From NCBI RefSeq assembly GCF_021284765.1, contig NZ_CP089924.1, positions 4,420,001-4,484,000 on the forward strand: a stretch of 64,000 nt of DNA. The letters run 5' to 3'. A model generated the notes under the pieces. That model was not told the origin of the DNA. It saw only the letters and a list, made by a program, of their open reading frames with translations, and did not search any database. Positions 52,512-60,518 of the stretch are shown one piece after another. The position numbers and the translations under genes were made by a program. This DNA is from Lysobacter sp. 5GHs7-4. Lineage in GTDB: Bacteria > Pseudomonadota > Gammaproteobacteria > Xanthomonadales > Xanthomonadaceae. Every line of letters begins with the position of its first letter. Within the stretch, counting starts at the first letter, position 1.

Positions 52512-53054
52512 TCACCAGTCGTTCCATTGCTCCACGCAGTTGGCATAGGCCGGCTTGCACATCGGCGAGCCCTTCGATTTGCACTGCGCTTCGGCCTGGC
52601 GCTTCGCGTCGGCCACGTCCTTGCCGGTGCCGGCGTAAATCGCGATCCTGCTGCCGCCGGCATCGGCGCCCAGCACGGCCACCGCGCATTCGTTGACGAA
52701 GCTCAGCACGATCTTGCAGTCGGTGCCGCCGTTGGCCTTGCAACTGTTCAAAGCCGAGCGTTCGGCCTGACGCTTGCTGCCGAACAGATCCTGCTTGTCG
52801 CTGGCGCCCACCGCCACCGAGGTCTGCGCGAACGCGAGCGCGCCGTAGCCGTTGTAGACCTTGGGCCCGCGCGGCGTGCTGTCCACCGGCGGCCAGCCGC
52901 CGCCCGACGACCCTGGAACGCATTGGTTCGCGCCCGGAGTGCCGGTGGGCGTCGGATTCGGCCGCATGCCGTCCGGGCAGCCGTCCTCTGCGTACGCCGG
53001 GACGGCAGCGCCCAGCAGCAGAAACAGCGATAGCGATGCGGGCAGGAACTTCAT
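52512..53054 (-). CDS. Secreted DUF4189 protein
   Basis: A 180-residue exported protein. Signal peptide 1-22 ending AYA. A Gly/Pro-rich linker with two cysteines (23-60) is followed by a DUF4189 domain (about 65-180): YGALAFAQTSVAVGASD, then AERSALNSCKANGGTDCKIVLSFVNECAVAVLG, then ADAKRQAEAQCKSKG. Conserved cysteine pairs should form disulfides. DUF4189 proteins are frequent in Xanthomonadaceae and some are linked to contact-dependent toxin immunity or type VI/IV systems, but no effector gene is next to this one. ATG at 53054 is chosen over a start six codons upstream. Confidence 0.85.
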   Translation of the reverse strand: MKFLPASLSLFLLLGAAVPAYAEDGCPDGMRPNPTPTGTPGANQCVPGSSGGGWPPVDSTPRGPKVYNGYGALAFAQTSVAVGASDKQDLFGSKRQAERSALNSCKANGGTDCKIVLSFVNECAVAVLGADAGGSRIAIYAGTGKDVADAKRQAEAQCKSKGSPMCKPAYANCVEQWNDW

Positions 53055-53219
53055 GGCGACTCGACGTGGCAAACATGCGCTTCGATGCGATCGAGCCTAT
53101 GGCAGCCAATCGCATCGCCGCCAGCGATGTGCGCTCACACGTGGGCGGTATGCGCCGACCCGGGCAGGGCGGGTGCGAAACCGCAGTCGGTGCGGATCGA
53201 GGCGGCCCGGTCGCGCCGC

Positions 53220-53675
53220 TCAGGCCGCGTGGACGCGCCGCAGGTAATAGGCGGTGGCGGCGTAAGCCTCGTTGCCGGCCAGTTGGCCTTCGACCTTGCG
53301 CACCACGCTGAAGCCTTCCGACAGATACAGCGCCAGCGCGGCGGCGTTGCCCGCCAGCACTTCGGTGTACAACTCGTCTTCGCTTGCGTCGATGACATGG
53401 CGCAGCAAAGCGCGGCCCGTGCCTTGTCGATAGGCCGACGGATCGCAGTACAGCCAGGTCAGCTCCTGTGGCGAGTAAGCGGCGAAGCCCAGCACGCGGC
53501 CGTCGACCTCTGCCACCACTACTTGGGCGTCGAACAGGCCCTCGGTGGCCGCGGCCTGCTCCAGGCTCAGAAACGCCTCCATCAAACCGCTCGCGCGCAA
53601 CTCGTCGCGGCGCGCGGCGTCATGGATTTCGCACAGTCGTGGCCAATCCTGGTGGCGGTACTCGCGTATATGCAT
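53220..53675 (-). CDS. GNAT-family N-acetyltransferase
   Basis: A 151-residue acetyltransferase of the general GNAT type. HIREYRHQDWPRLCEIHDAARRDEL opens the fold; VVVAEVDGRVLGFAAYSPQELTWLYCDPSAYRQGTGRALLRHVI contains the strand and the acetyl-CoA loop (YRQGTGRAL near 84-92). The ending LALYLSEGFSVVRKVEGQL is standard. Its substrate is unknown. It stands alone on the minus strand, 32 bp downstream of a small membrane protein gene. Confidence 0.82.
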   Translation of the reverse strand: MHIREYRHQDWPRLCEIHDAARRDELRASGLMEAFLSLEQAAATEGLFDAQVVVAEVDGRVLGFAAYSPQELTWLYCDPSAYRQGTGRALLRHVIDASEDELYTEVLAGNAAALALYLSEGFSVVRKVEGQLAGNEAYAATAYYLRRVHAA

Positions 53676-53707
53676 GTCGAATCAATCCCGCGGTGCCATG
53701 CACGCGG

Positions 53708-53908
53708 CTAGAAGATCACCCACAGCACGAAACCGATCGTCAGCCAGGCGGCGGTGGCCAACAGGCCGAGGAAATTCAAACCGCCGGCGCAGTCGCGGCA
53801 ATAGCCCGAGCCGGAAACCGCGCCCAGCAGCAGTAAGGGCAGCCATAACCACCACTGCACCTCGCCGCCCTCGGCCTCGCGCTGTTCGCATCGGCGGCAC
53901 AGCGCCAT
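53708..53908 (-). CDS. Small membrane protein with CxxC motifs
   Basis: A 66-residue candidate gene. The N-terminus has CRRC and the middle CRDC, a pair that could bind zinc, and two hydrophobic helices lie at about 19-32 and 45-66. It starts 11 bp after the ubiE stop in the same direction, which favours a real gene cotranscribed with ubiE. No family was recognised. Confidence 0.5.
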   Translation of the reverse strand: MALCRRCEQREAEGGEVQWWLWLPLLLLGAVSGSGYCRDCAGGLNFLGLLATAAWLTIGFVLWVIF

Positions 53909-53919
53909 AGAGGCCCCGC

Positions 53920-54681
53920 TTAGACTTTATAACCGGTATGAATCGCGACGATGCCGGCCGACAGGTTCTTGTAATCGCAGCGCGCGAACCCCGCCTCGCC
54001 CATCATCCGCTTCAGCTCGTCCTGCGGCGGGTGCTTGCGAATGCTTTCGGCCAGGTACTGATAGCTGTCGCTGTCGTTGGCGAACAGCTTGCCCAGCTTG
54101 GGCAGGATGTTGAAGGAGTGGAAGTCGTAGATCGGCTTGAACCAGTCGGCCTTCACTTCCGAGAACTCCAGCACCCGCGCCTGGCCGCCCACCTTCAGCA
54201 CGCGATGCATCTCGCGCAGCGCGGCGTCCTTGTCGGTGACGTTGCGCAGGCCGAAGGCGATGGTGACCAGGTCGAAGCTGGCGTCCGGGAACGGCAGCTT
54301 CTCGGCATTCATCTGCACGTACTCGAAGCCGCCGACCTTGCCCTGGTCGGTCATGCGGTCGCGGCCCACGCGCAGCATGTCGCCGTTGATGTCGCCCAGC
54401 ACGATGCTGCCGTTGACGCCGACGCGGTCGCGCAGCAGCAGGGCGATGTCGCCGGTGCCGCCGGCCAGGTCGAGCACGCGGTCGCCGCGCTTAACCTGCG
54501 CGGTGGCGACGAAATAGCGCTTCCAGACCCGGTGCACGCCCAGGCTCATCAGGTCGTTCATCAGGTCGTACTTGCCGGCGACCGAGGAGAACACCTCGCC
54601 GACCAGCTTCTGCTTGTCGCCCGTGGGCACGTCGCGGAAACCGAAATGGGTGGTGCCGGGCTTTTGGGTCTGTTCGCTCAT
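53920..54681 (-). CDS. ubiE: Demethylmenaquinone/ubiquinone methyltransferase UbiE
   Basis: A 253-residue SAM-dependent C-methyltransferase of ubiquinone and menaquinone synthesis. Family marks: HFGFRDVPTGDKQKLVGEVFSSVAGKYDLMNDLMSLGVHRVWK near 12-54; the SAM motif VLDLAGGTGDIALLL near 69-83; DLVTIAFGLRNVTDKDAALREMHRVLKVGG near 138-167. The last residues GIVAIHTGYKV match UbiE ends. ATG at 54681 follows a GATAAT -10-like hexamer by 6 nt without a ribosome binding site, so the mRNA is probably leaderless. It is divergent from an ElaA-like gene. Confidence 0.95.
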   Translation of the reverse strand: MSEQTQKPGTTHFGFRDVPTGDKQKLVGEVFSSVAGKYDLMNDLMSLGVHRVWKRYFVATAQVKRGDRVLDLAGGTGDIALLLRDRVGVNGSIVLGDINGDMLRVGRDRMTDQGKVGGFEYVQMNAEKLPFPDASFDLVTIAFGLRNVTDKDAALREMHRVLKVGGQARVLEFSEVKADWFKPIYDFHSFNILPKLGKLFANDSDSYQYLAESIRKHPPQDELKRMMGEAGFARCDYKNLSAGIVAIHTGYKV

Positions 54682-54687
54682 GGCGGC

Positions 54688-54693
54688 ATTATC
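54688..54693 (-). promoter_or_regulatory. -10 hexamer, probable leaderless start of ubiE
   Basis: GATAAT on the minus strand, five of six matches, ending 6 nt before the ATG at 54681. Confidence 0.55.
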
Positions 54694-54728
54694 GCACGGC
54701 CGTCCGCGGCGCCCGCGTACCGGCATGG

Positions 54729-54734
54729 CATGAT
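54729..54734 (+). promoter_or_regulatory. -10 hexamer, probable leaderless start of the ElaA-like gene
   Basis: CATGAT on the plus strand, four of six matches, ending 6 nt before the ATG at 54741. It faces away from the ubiE element, 35 bp distant. Confidence 0.45.
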
Positions 54735-54740
54735 CCGGCC

Positions 54741-55217
54741 ATGTCCGCCTCCCCTGCCCTGCGCTGGCTGATCAAGCCCTACGCCGAACTCGAACGCGAC
54801 CAGCTCTACGAACTGCTGCGCCTGCGCGCGCAGGTGTTCGTGATCGAGCAGAACTGCGTCTACCTGGACCCCGACGGCAAGGACCGCCATCCCGAGGCCC
54901 TGCACGTGCTCGGCTATGCCGACAACGGCGAGCTGGCCGCCTACCTGCGCATCCTGCCGGCCGGGCTCAGCTATCCGCAGGTCAGCTTTGGACGCGTGCT
55001 GACCGCGCCGGCCTTCCGCGGCCGCGGCCTGGGCGACGCCATGGTCGAGGCCGCGCTGGCCGCGATCCAGGCGCACTGGCCGGGCGCCGACATCCAGATC
55101 GGCGCGCAGGCCCATCTGCAGGGCTACTACGGCAAGCACGGCTTCGTACCTTCGTCCGAGCCCTACGTCGAGGACGGCATCCCGCACGTGGATCTCATCA
55201 GGCGCGCGGGCGCCTGA
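54741..55217 (+). CDS. elaA: ElaA-family GNAT acetyltransferase
   Basis: A 158-residue acetyltransferase. The start RWLIKPYAELERDQLYELLRLRAQVFVIEQNCVYLDPDGKDRHPEALHVLGY pattern is that of ElaA, followed by RILPAGLSYPQVSFGRVLTAPAFRGRGLGDAMVEAAL (acetyl-CoA loop near 93-100) and YYGKHGFVPSSEPYVEDGIPHVDL. ElaA has no assigned substrate. Its 3-prime end overlaps by 20 bp with the convergent DUF417 gene, so the two could interfere with each other by antisense. Confidence 0.86.
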   Translation: MSASPALRWLIKPYAELERDQLYELLRLRAQVFVIEQNCVYLDPDGKDRHPEALHVLGYADNGELAAYLRILPAGLSYPQVSFGRVLTAPAFRGRGLGDAMVEAALAAIQAHWPGADIQIGAQAHLQGYYGKHGFVPSSEPYVEDGIPHVDLIRRAGA

Positions 55218-56100
55218 CCGCAGCCGCGGGCGCGCGCGACGGCGGTTCGCTGAGCAGCAGCACCGCGGCGCCGGCCAACAACAGCAGATCCTTGAGCAGG
55301 AACTGGCCGGTACCGCCGACGTACGGGAAACCGTAGCCGGGCTCCCAGCCGGGCGTGGTGAACAGGAAGGTGTTGGTGAGCACATAGGTGCCGATCGCCA
55401 GCCACAGGCCCCAGCGCGCCAGCGCCGGCCGCCACGGCCACAGCGCGATCGACGCCGCGGTCGCCAGCTCGATAACGCCGATCACGTTCGACGCGCCCTG
55501 TTCGCCGAAGGGCCCGTACAGCCAGGCGAACAATGGACTGGGCCGCATCAGCCCGGCCACGCCCTGCGCCTCGACCAGGGTGAACTTCATCAGTCCGATC
55601 CACACCAGCACCAGCAGCTGGCCCGCCCACAGCAGGTACAGCGCGCGCCGCCGGCCGTGCGGGCAGCCGCGTTCGCGCGCGTACAGCCCCAGCGCCAGGC
55701 CGGCGATGCCCAGGTGCTTGAGCAGGGTCTGACCGCTGCCGATCACCGGGAAACCGCCGTAGGGCGGGTCGTGGATCCAGGCCGCGGCGCCGAACAGCAG
55801 CGCCAGCCCCGCGCCCCAGAACAGCATCGCCGCCAGCGCCGCGCCCTTGCGCCACGCGCCGCGCGGCGCCAACAGCAATGCCAAGCCGATGCCCGACTCC
55901 AGCACCGCCAGCGCCAGGCTCAGCGCCGGGGCGGTCTCGGCCGGCGGCAGCCAGGCATAGCGCGCGAAGGTCCGTTCCAGCGCGGCGATCTCGAACGGAA
56001 ACAGCCGCATCAGCCCGAACCACAGGCTGAGCAGGCCAAGCAGGCGGGCCGACAGCTCCCAGACGCGGGACAGGGCGGGACGTTCCTCGGGGTAGTGCAT
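55198..56100 (-). CDS. Duplicated DUF417 (RclC/YkgB-like) membrane protein
   Basis: A 300-residue polytopic membrane protein. The C-terminal half (about 150-285) is DUF417: LVWIGLMKFTLVEAQGVAGLMRPSPLFAWLY, then NVIGVIELATAASIALWPW, then YGFPYVGGTGQFLLKDLLLLAGAA, as in E. coli RclC/YkgB. The N-terminal half (10-145) has matching segments in the same order (WFGLMRLFPFEI, LAVLESGIGLALLLAP, YGGFPVIGSGQTLLKHLGIAGLAL), so the protein looks like two DUF417 units in tandem. RclC is a hypochlorite-stress inner-membrane protein; the role here is inferred only from family. ATG at 56100 has a GGAG site; an ATG four codons upstream is weaker. Confidence 0.83.
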   Translation of the reverse strand: MHYPEERPALSRVWELSARLLGLLSLWFGLMRLFPFEIAALERTFARYAWLPPAETAPALSLALAVLESGIGLALLLAPRGAWRKGAALAAMLFWGAGLALLFGAAAWIHDPPYGGFPVIGSGQTLLKHLGIAGLALGLYARERGCPHGRRRALYLLWAGQLLVLVWIGLMKFTLVEAQGVAGLMRPSPLFAWLYGPFGEQGASNVIGVIELATAASIALWPWRPALARWGLWLAIGTYVLTNTFLFTTPGWEPGYGFPYVGGTGQFLLKDLLLLAGAAVLLLSEPPSRAPAAAVRRPRA

Positions 56101-56306
56101 GCGGATCTCCAAACGGCGCTATCGGCTTTCGACCCTGACTAGAGGCCGCGCAGGGGCGATCGGATGCGCGACCCGGCGCAATCGTCGGGGGCGATGGCGT
56201 TCCCGCCCTGTTCGTGGCGCTTCGGACGTACGAATCCGCCGTCTCGGACGACCTCGCACGCCGTCGCGGCCACGCTGGCACCTCCTGAATCCAACGGAGG
56301 TACGGC

Positions 56307-56966
56307 ATGTCGCGTGCAAAGGTGTGGTTGCGGTGGGGAGCGGCGCTGACGTTCGGCCTGTCCTGCGTGGCGGTGGCGGCGTATGCCTTCACCTTCTTCC
56401 ATTACCGCGACGCCTCGATGGGCAATCCCTTCGATGCCCGCTTCGTCGTCTCCGGCTGGGACGTACCCGGCCATCTGTTCGGCGCCGGCCTGGCCCTGCT
56501 GCTGGCGCCACTGCAACTGCTGACCGGCGCGCGCCGGCGCTGGCCGCGCCTGCACCGCCTGGGCGGCGGGCTGTACGCGGGCGGCATCCTGATCGGCGGC
56601 CTCTCGGCGCTGTCGCTGGCCACCCACGCGCAAGGCGGCTGGGCCAGCGGCAGCGGCTTCGTGCTGCTGGCGCTGGCGTGGATGGGCGTCACCGCCCACG
56701 GCATCCGTTACGCGGTGATCGGCGACTACGAGCGCCATCGGCGCTGGATGTGCCGCAGCGTCGCCTTGACCGCCTCGGCGGTGACCCTGCGCCTGATGCT
56801 GGGCGTGGGTGCGGCCGCCATGCATTGGCCATTCCTGACCGTCTACATCACCGCCGCCTGGGCCTGCTGGACCTTCAATCTGGCGGTGTGCGAACTGTTG
56901 CTGCGCTGGCCGCAGATACGCGCGCGTTTCGCGGCCGGGCGCCGGCTAGCCGCCCTGCCCCGCTGA
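56307..56966 (+). CDS. DUF2306 membrane protein
   Basis: A 219-residue protein with about six transmembrane helices. DUF2306 features: YRDASMGNPFDARFVVSGWDVPGHLFGAGLALLLAPLQLL near 34-72, RLHRLGGGLYAGGILIGGLSAL near 83-105, ERHRRWMCRSVALTASAVTLRLML near 144-168. The histidines in PGH and RLH suggest heme or metal binding, which is not established for the family. ATG is preceded by a strong GGAGG site (56297-56301). Its last 21 bp overlap the convergent AraC gene, and the regulator may control it. Confidence 0.82.
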   Translation: MSRAKVWLRWGAALTFGLSCVAVAAYAFTFFHYRDASMGNPFDARFVVSGWDVPGHLFGAGLALLLAPLQLLTGARRRWPRLHRLGGGLYAGGILIGGLSALSLATHAQGGWASGSGFVLLALAWMGVTAHGIRYAVIGDYERHRRWMCRSVALTASAVTLRLMLGVGAAAMHWPFLTVYITAAWACWTFNLAVCELLLRWPQIRARFAAGRRLAALPR

Positions 56967-58067
56967 AGCCGCCGCGTGCTGCTGGCGATAGGCGCTGGGC
57001 GTCTGGCCTAGCTGGCGCTTGAAGGCGGCGTTGAAGGTCGATTTGGAGGTGTAGCCGCAGGCGTAGGCGATGTCGAGGATGGTGCGCGCGTCGCCGCCAT
57101 CGGCCAGGCAGGCGCGCGCGGCTTCGACGCGCTGGCGATTGATGTAATCCCAAAACGAACCCTCGAAGCGGCGGTTGATCACCGCCGACACCAGGTACTC
57201 GGGGTAGCCGCTGCGCTTGGCCAGTTGGCCGATGGTCAGCGCCGGTTCGCGGTACAGCTGCTCGCGCGCCATCAGTTGCGCCAGGCGCGCCTCCACCGCC
57301 GGGAAGCGCGGATCGTCCGCGGCCGGCGCCTCCGTCGGCGCGGCCTCGTCGCCGGCGGCCGCGGGTTCGGCCGCCACCGCGACCTGATGCAGGCTCAGAT
57401 AACCGATCACGAACACCCAGGCCACCACCGCGCCGTAGATCAACGGATAGTCGATCCCCGGGATGCGCGTCAGCCACTGCATCACCGCGATGCACCAGAT
57501 CACGATCTGCGACACCGCCATCGCGTCGATCCAGTGCAGCGACATGCGGTCGGCGTCCGAGCGCCGCTGCCGCAGCCGGCGGCGATACGCGCGCACCTGC
57601 AGCAGGCCGGCCAGCACATAGCTCAGGCTGTAGCCGAACAGCAGCAGATCCAGCCACGGCCGTCCCGGCCACTCGCCGCCGCGGCGCAGGTAATCCAGAA
57701 AGGCGCGGTCCTGCGCCGCGTCCTGCAGGAACAGGCCGATGTTGGCCACCAGCCCGATCGCGAAACCGCTCAGGTGCAGCAGATCGCGCCAACGCGGCGC
57801 GCGCGCCTGCGTCAGCGTGCGCACGTAGAGATAGAACAGGCTGCCGTAGAAAAACGGGAACAGCCCGACCAGGCGAAAGGTCTTGATCCATTCCGGCGTC
57901 GGGCCGTGGAACCACACCGCCTTGACCGCCAGGTCGACGCCGATCGTCGCCACCCACGCGGCCAGCACGCGGTTGGCCTGCACGTTCACCGGCCTTCGCC
58001 ACAACGCCAGCGCCAGCAACAGGGCCTGGCCCGCACCGATCGCGAATACGATGCTCCAGAAGATCAT
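56946..58067 (-). CDS. AraC-family regulator with N-terminal seven-helix membrane domain
   Basis: A 373-residue membrane-bound transcription factor. Residues 1-235 hold about seven transmembrane helices, as in the Bacteroidetes/Xanthomonad AraC proteins with a 7TM receptor-like sensor. A charged Pro/Ala linker (240-265) leads to the AraC HTH (about 270-365): LTIGQLAKRSGYPEYLVSAVINRRFEGSFWDYINRQRVEAA, then ILDIAYACGYTSKSTFNAAFKRQLGQTPSAYRQ. Being membrane-tethered, it would act on nearby promoters or after clustering. A CATAAT hexamer about 41 bp upstream of the start may be its -10. The neighbour DUF2306 gene overlaps its 3-prime end. Confidence 0.87.
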   Translation of the reverse strand: MIFWSIVFAIGAGQALLLALALWRRPVNVQANRVLAAWVATIGVDLAVKAVWFHGPTPEWIKTFRLVGLFPFFYGSLFYLYVRTLTQARAPRWRDLLHLSGFAIGLVANIGLFLQDAAQDRAFLDYLRRGGEWPGRPWLDLLLFGYSLSYVLAGLLQVRAYRRRLRQRRSDADRMSLHWIDAMAVSQIVIWCIAVMQWLTRIPGIDYPLIYGAVVAWVFVIGYLSLHQVAVAAEPAAAGDEAAPTEAPAADDPRFPAVEARLAQLMAREQLYREPALTIGQLAKRSGYPEYLVSAVINRRFEGSFWDYINRQRVEAARACLADGGDARTILDIAYACGYTSKSTFNAAFKRQLGQTPSAYRQQHAAASAGQGG

Positions 58068-58170
58068 GCGGCGCGGATCGTCGGCGTGGCGGCGGGGCCA
58101 CGATTATGCCCGCCTCTCGACCGCGTCGGGCGCACAGGCCAGACTGCGCCTCTGTCTTCCGGAGTTGCCC

Positions 58171-58626
58171 ATGCTCGCCACCCCCGATTACCGCGCCCTG
58201 CTCGCCACCGCCGTCGCCGAAGCCCGCCAGGGATTGGCCGAAGGCGGCATCCCGATCGGCGCGGCGCTGTACCACAACGACGGCCGCCTGCTCGGCTGCG
58301 GCCACAACCGCCGCGTGCAGGAAGGCGACCCGTCCGTGCACGGCGAAACCGACGCCTTCCGCAAGGCCGGCCGCCAACGCCGCTACCGCGACACCATCAT
58401 GGTCACCACGCTGGCGCCGTGCTGGTACTGCAGCGGCCTGGTGCGCCAGTTCAACATCGGCACCGTGGTGGTCGGCGAATCGGTGACGTTCCAGGGCGGC
58501 ATTCAATGGCTGCGCGAGAGCGGCGTCAACGTGATCGATCTCAACGACGGCGAATGCATCGAGATGCTCGGCGGCTACATCGCACAGCACCCCGAGATCT
58601 GGAACGAAGACATCGGCGAAGACTGA
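58171..58626 (+). CDS. Fungal-type cytosine deaminase
   Basis: A 151-residue zinc-dependent deaminase. The catalytic motif HGE (His57, Glu59) and PCxxC (Cys84, Cys87 in APCWYCSG) mark the CDA superfamily. Details outside the active site, including GGIPIGAAL...LGCGHNRRVQEG near 25-53, VVVGESVTFQGG near 99-110, and the closing WNEDIGED, closely resemble yeast Fcy1 rather than the amidohydrolase-type E. coli CodA. It would convert cytosine to uracil for pyrimidine salvage; a broader nucleoside deaminase is possible. ATG at 58171 has a CCGGAG site. It is a single gene between the AraC and RseB-like genes. Confidence 0.85.
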   Translation: MLATPDYRALLATAVAEARQGLAEGGIPIGAALYHNDGRLLGCGHNRRVQEGDPSVHGETDAFRKAGRQRRYRDTIMVTTLAPCWYCSGLVRQFNIGTVVVGESVTFQGGIQWLRESGVNVIDLNDGECIEMLGGYIAQHPEIWNEDIGED

Positions 58627-58763
58627 ACGCGACGCGATCTGCTCGGTGCACGCTGATTGGTGCGCGCTGACACGCACCGTCATCCGGCGGTGTTACCCTG
58701 CCGATGCAGGGGTGATCAATGGATTGGTGCGTCCATCCATGCAGCGGTACACAAGGAGATCGA

Positions 58764-60005
58764 ATGAACGCAATGCGTAAGCGGGCGCTGCTGTCCTGCG
58801 CCCTGGCCGTCACGGGTATGTTCGCCGCGCCGGCCTGGGCCGGCAGCGTGCAGTGCGACAACGACCGCGCCGCGGGGCAATACCCCTGCGACAACATGGG
58901 CGGCCTCAACTACGTCTACCGCAGCGGCCAAAGCGGCGACTGGAACGGCGACGATCGTCTGAACTCCACCAGCAGCGGCTGGTACGGCTGGTTCTTCCCC
59001 GGCGTCGAGCGCAGCTACAGCTTCTACGCCTGGCTCAACAACGGCGCCTTCACCGACGCCTACGCGCGCTACGGTGTGATCGACACCAGCAACGCCTACC
59101 GCCAGACCGCCGTCATCAACCAGAACACCGCGCCGGGCGGCTGGAACTACGCGGGTTACGGCTATGGCTACCTGTTCACCGTCACCCCCAGCGGCAACGG
59201 CCGCAACGGCGCCGACATCGTGCAGCTGTACTACTCCGGCAGCCTGGCCGCGGCCGATACCGCCCCGCGCATCGCCGAGGCCGATCGCGACGTCGGCGGT
59301 CGCTGCCCTTCCGTCACGCCGGCCGATCCGCGCATCGCCGCGTTGCAGCAGCGCATGCTCGACGCCGGCGACGCCTACCGCGACGTCGCCGGCTCGGTGG
59401 ACCTGCGCTTCAGCAACAACGGCCAGGACGAAGCCATCGACTTCGAAGTGTCGCGCACGCAGCGCAGCAGCTTCGTGCGCATCGCCCGCGGCCACGACCA
59501 TGTCGAAGAACACGCCACCCGCGACGGCACCAGCCTGAGTCTGTACCCGCAAGCCAAGGCGTATCGGACGACTTCGCTCGCGGAGCTGCCCGCGCCCAGC
59601 GGTCCGCGCGTGTATCGCAACGCGCGCTGCGAGCCGGTGTTCGTGCACCGCAGCGACAGCGCCGGCGCGGTCGGCGCCGACAACGTGATCTCGCCGCAGA
59701 ACTACGCCTTCTGGCTGTCCACCGAGGACGTGCGCATCGCCGGCCGCCAGCGCCTGCTCGGCCGCGCCGCCACCGTGGTGGCCGGCAAGCACGGCGACTA
59801 CCTGGGCCACAAGCTGGGCGCGGACAGCTTCCGCATGTGGGTGGACGACAAGACCGGTGCCCTGCTCAGGCTGGTCGGTCGCGACCGCAACGGCGCGGTC
59901 GCCTACGCCATCGAGGTGCGCGACCTGCGCTTCGACACCGGCCTGCCGCTGAAACCGGCACTGACCGCGCCGCAGGGCTGGTCGCGCTTGCCGCAGCAGC
60001 GCTGA
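58764..60005 (+). CDS. Secreted protein with RseB/MucB-like C-terminal half
   Basis: A 413-residue exported protein. Signal peptide 1-26 ending AWA. The N-terminal half (27-175) is aromatic- and glycine-rich and shows a choice-of-anchor/lectin-like pattern (NGDDRLNSTSSGWYGWFFPGVERSYSF). The C-terminal half (200-400) has elements of the MucB/RseB N-terminal domain: VSRTQRSSFVRIARGHDHVEEH, a SLSLYPQAKAYRTTS strand, RIAGRQRLLGRAATVVAG, and GADSFRMWVDDKTGALLRL. The resemblance is by eye only. RseB proteins sense periplasmic lipoproteins and restrain anti-sigma cleavage, but no sigma-E pair is adjacent. A strong AAGGAG site precedes the ATG. Confidence 0.6.
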   Translation: MNAMRKRALLSCALAVTGMFAAPAWAGSVQCDNDRAAGQYPCDNMGGLNYVYRSGQSGDWNGDDRLNSTSSGWYGWFFPGVERSYSFYAWLNNGAFTDAYARYGVIDTSNAYRQTAVINQNTAPGGWNYAGYGYGYLFTVTPSGNGRNGADIVQLYYSGSLAAADTAPRIAEADRDVGGRCPSVTPADPRIAALQQRMLDAGDAYRDVAGSVDLRFSNNGQDEAIDFEVSRTQRSSFVRIARGHDHVEEHATRDGTSLSLYPQAKAYRTTSLAELPAPSGPRVYRNARCEPVFVHRSDSAGAVGADNVISPQNYAFWLSTEDVRIAGRQRLLGRAATVVAGKHGDYLGHKLGADSFRMWVDDKTGALLRLVGRDRNGAVAYAIEVRDLRFDTGLPLKPALTAPQGWSRLPQQR

Positions 60006-60012
60006 TCCATCC

Positions 60013-60042
60013 GCAGCGCGCGGGCTCCGGCCCGCGCGCTGC
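60013..60042. terminator. Hairpin between convergent genes
   Basis: A perfect 13-bp stem GCAGCGCGCGGGC/GCCCGCGCGCTGC with a TCCG loop, directly between the two stop codons. There is no T tract, so termination would be weak or Rho-assisted, but it can protect both 3-prime ends. Confidence 0.7.
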
Positions 60043-60047
60043 AACGG

Positions 60048-60518
60048 CTAGACCGGCTTGAGCACCATCAGCCAGAAAATCGCGATCACGCTCAGGAACG
60101 CGGGCCAGCCCAACCAGAACCACCAGCGCATCGCCCGGTGATAGGCCGGCGGCAACGGCGCGTTCGTGCGAGCGGCCTCCATCGCCAGATCGCGCGCGCG
60201 CAACTGCAGCCACAGCACCGGCAACCAGCACGCGCCGATCACGAAGAACAGCAGCAACGCGGTCTTGACCCAGAACAGGTCGAACGGCAGGCCCAGCTGA
60301 CGCACCAACCACAGGCCGCTGAAGAACTGCACCAGCACCGCCGGCGCCGTGAAACAGGCATCGGCGATCACCACCGTGCGCGCGGTTTCGGCGATCACGC
60401 GCGCATCGCCACGCCGATGCGCGAGCCAGAAGAAGAACGCGATGCCCAGACCGGTGCCGAACAGCAGGGTTGAGGACAGGATGTGCAGCCACTTCACCCA
60501 CAGATAGGCCATGCTCAT
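60048..60518 (-). CDS. DUF2269 membrane protein
   Basis: A 156-residue four-helix membrane protein. The opening YLWVKWLHILSSTLLFGTGLGIAFFFWLAHRRGD and the histidine in KWLHILSS are characteristic of DUF2269; helices lie at about 8-31, 52-72, 80-102 and 132-152. The function of the family is unknown. The start ATG overlaps the stop of the SDR-DoxX gene by four bases, so the two are translated together. Confidence 0.85.
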   Translation of the reverse strand: MSMAYLWVKWLHILSSTLLFGTGLGIAFFFWLAHRRGDARVIAETARTVVIADACFTAPAVLVQFFSGLWLVRQLGLPFDLFWVKTALLLFFVIGACWLPVLWLQLRARDLAMEAARTNAPLPPAYHRAMRWWFWLGWPAFLSVIAIFWLMVLKPV

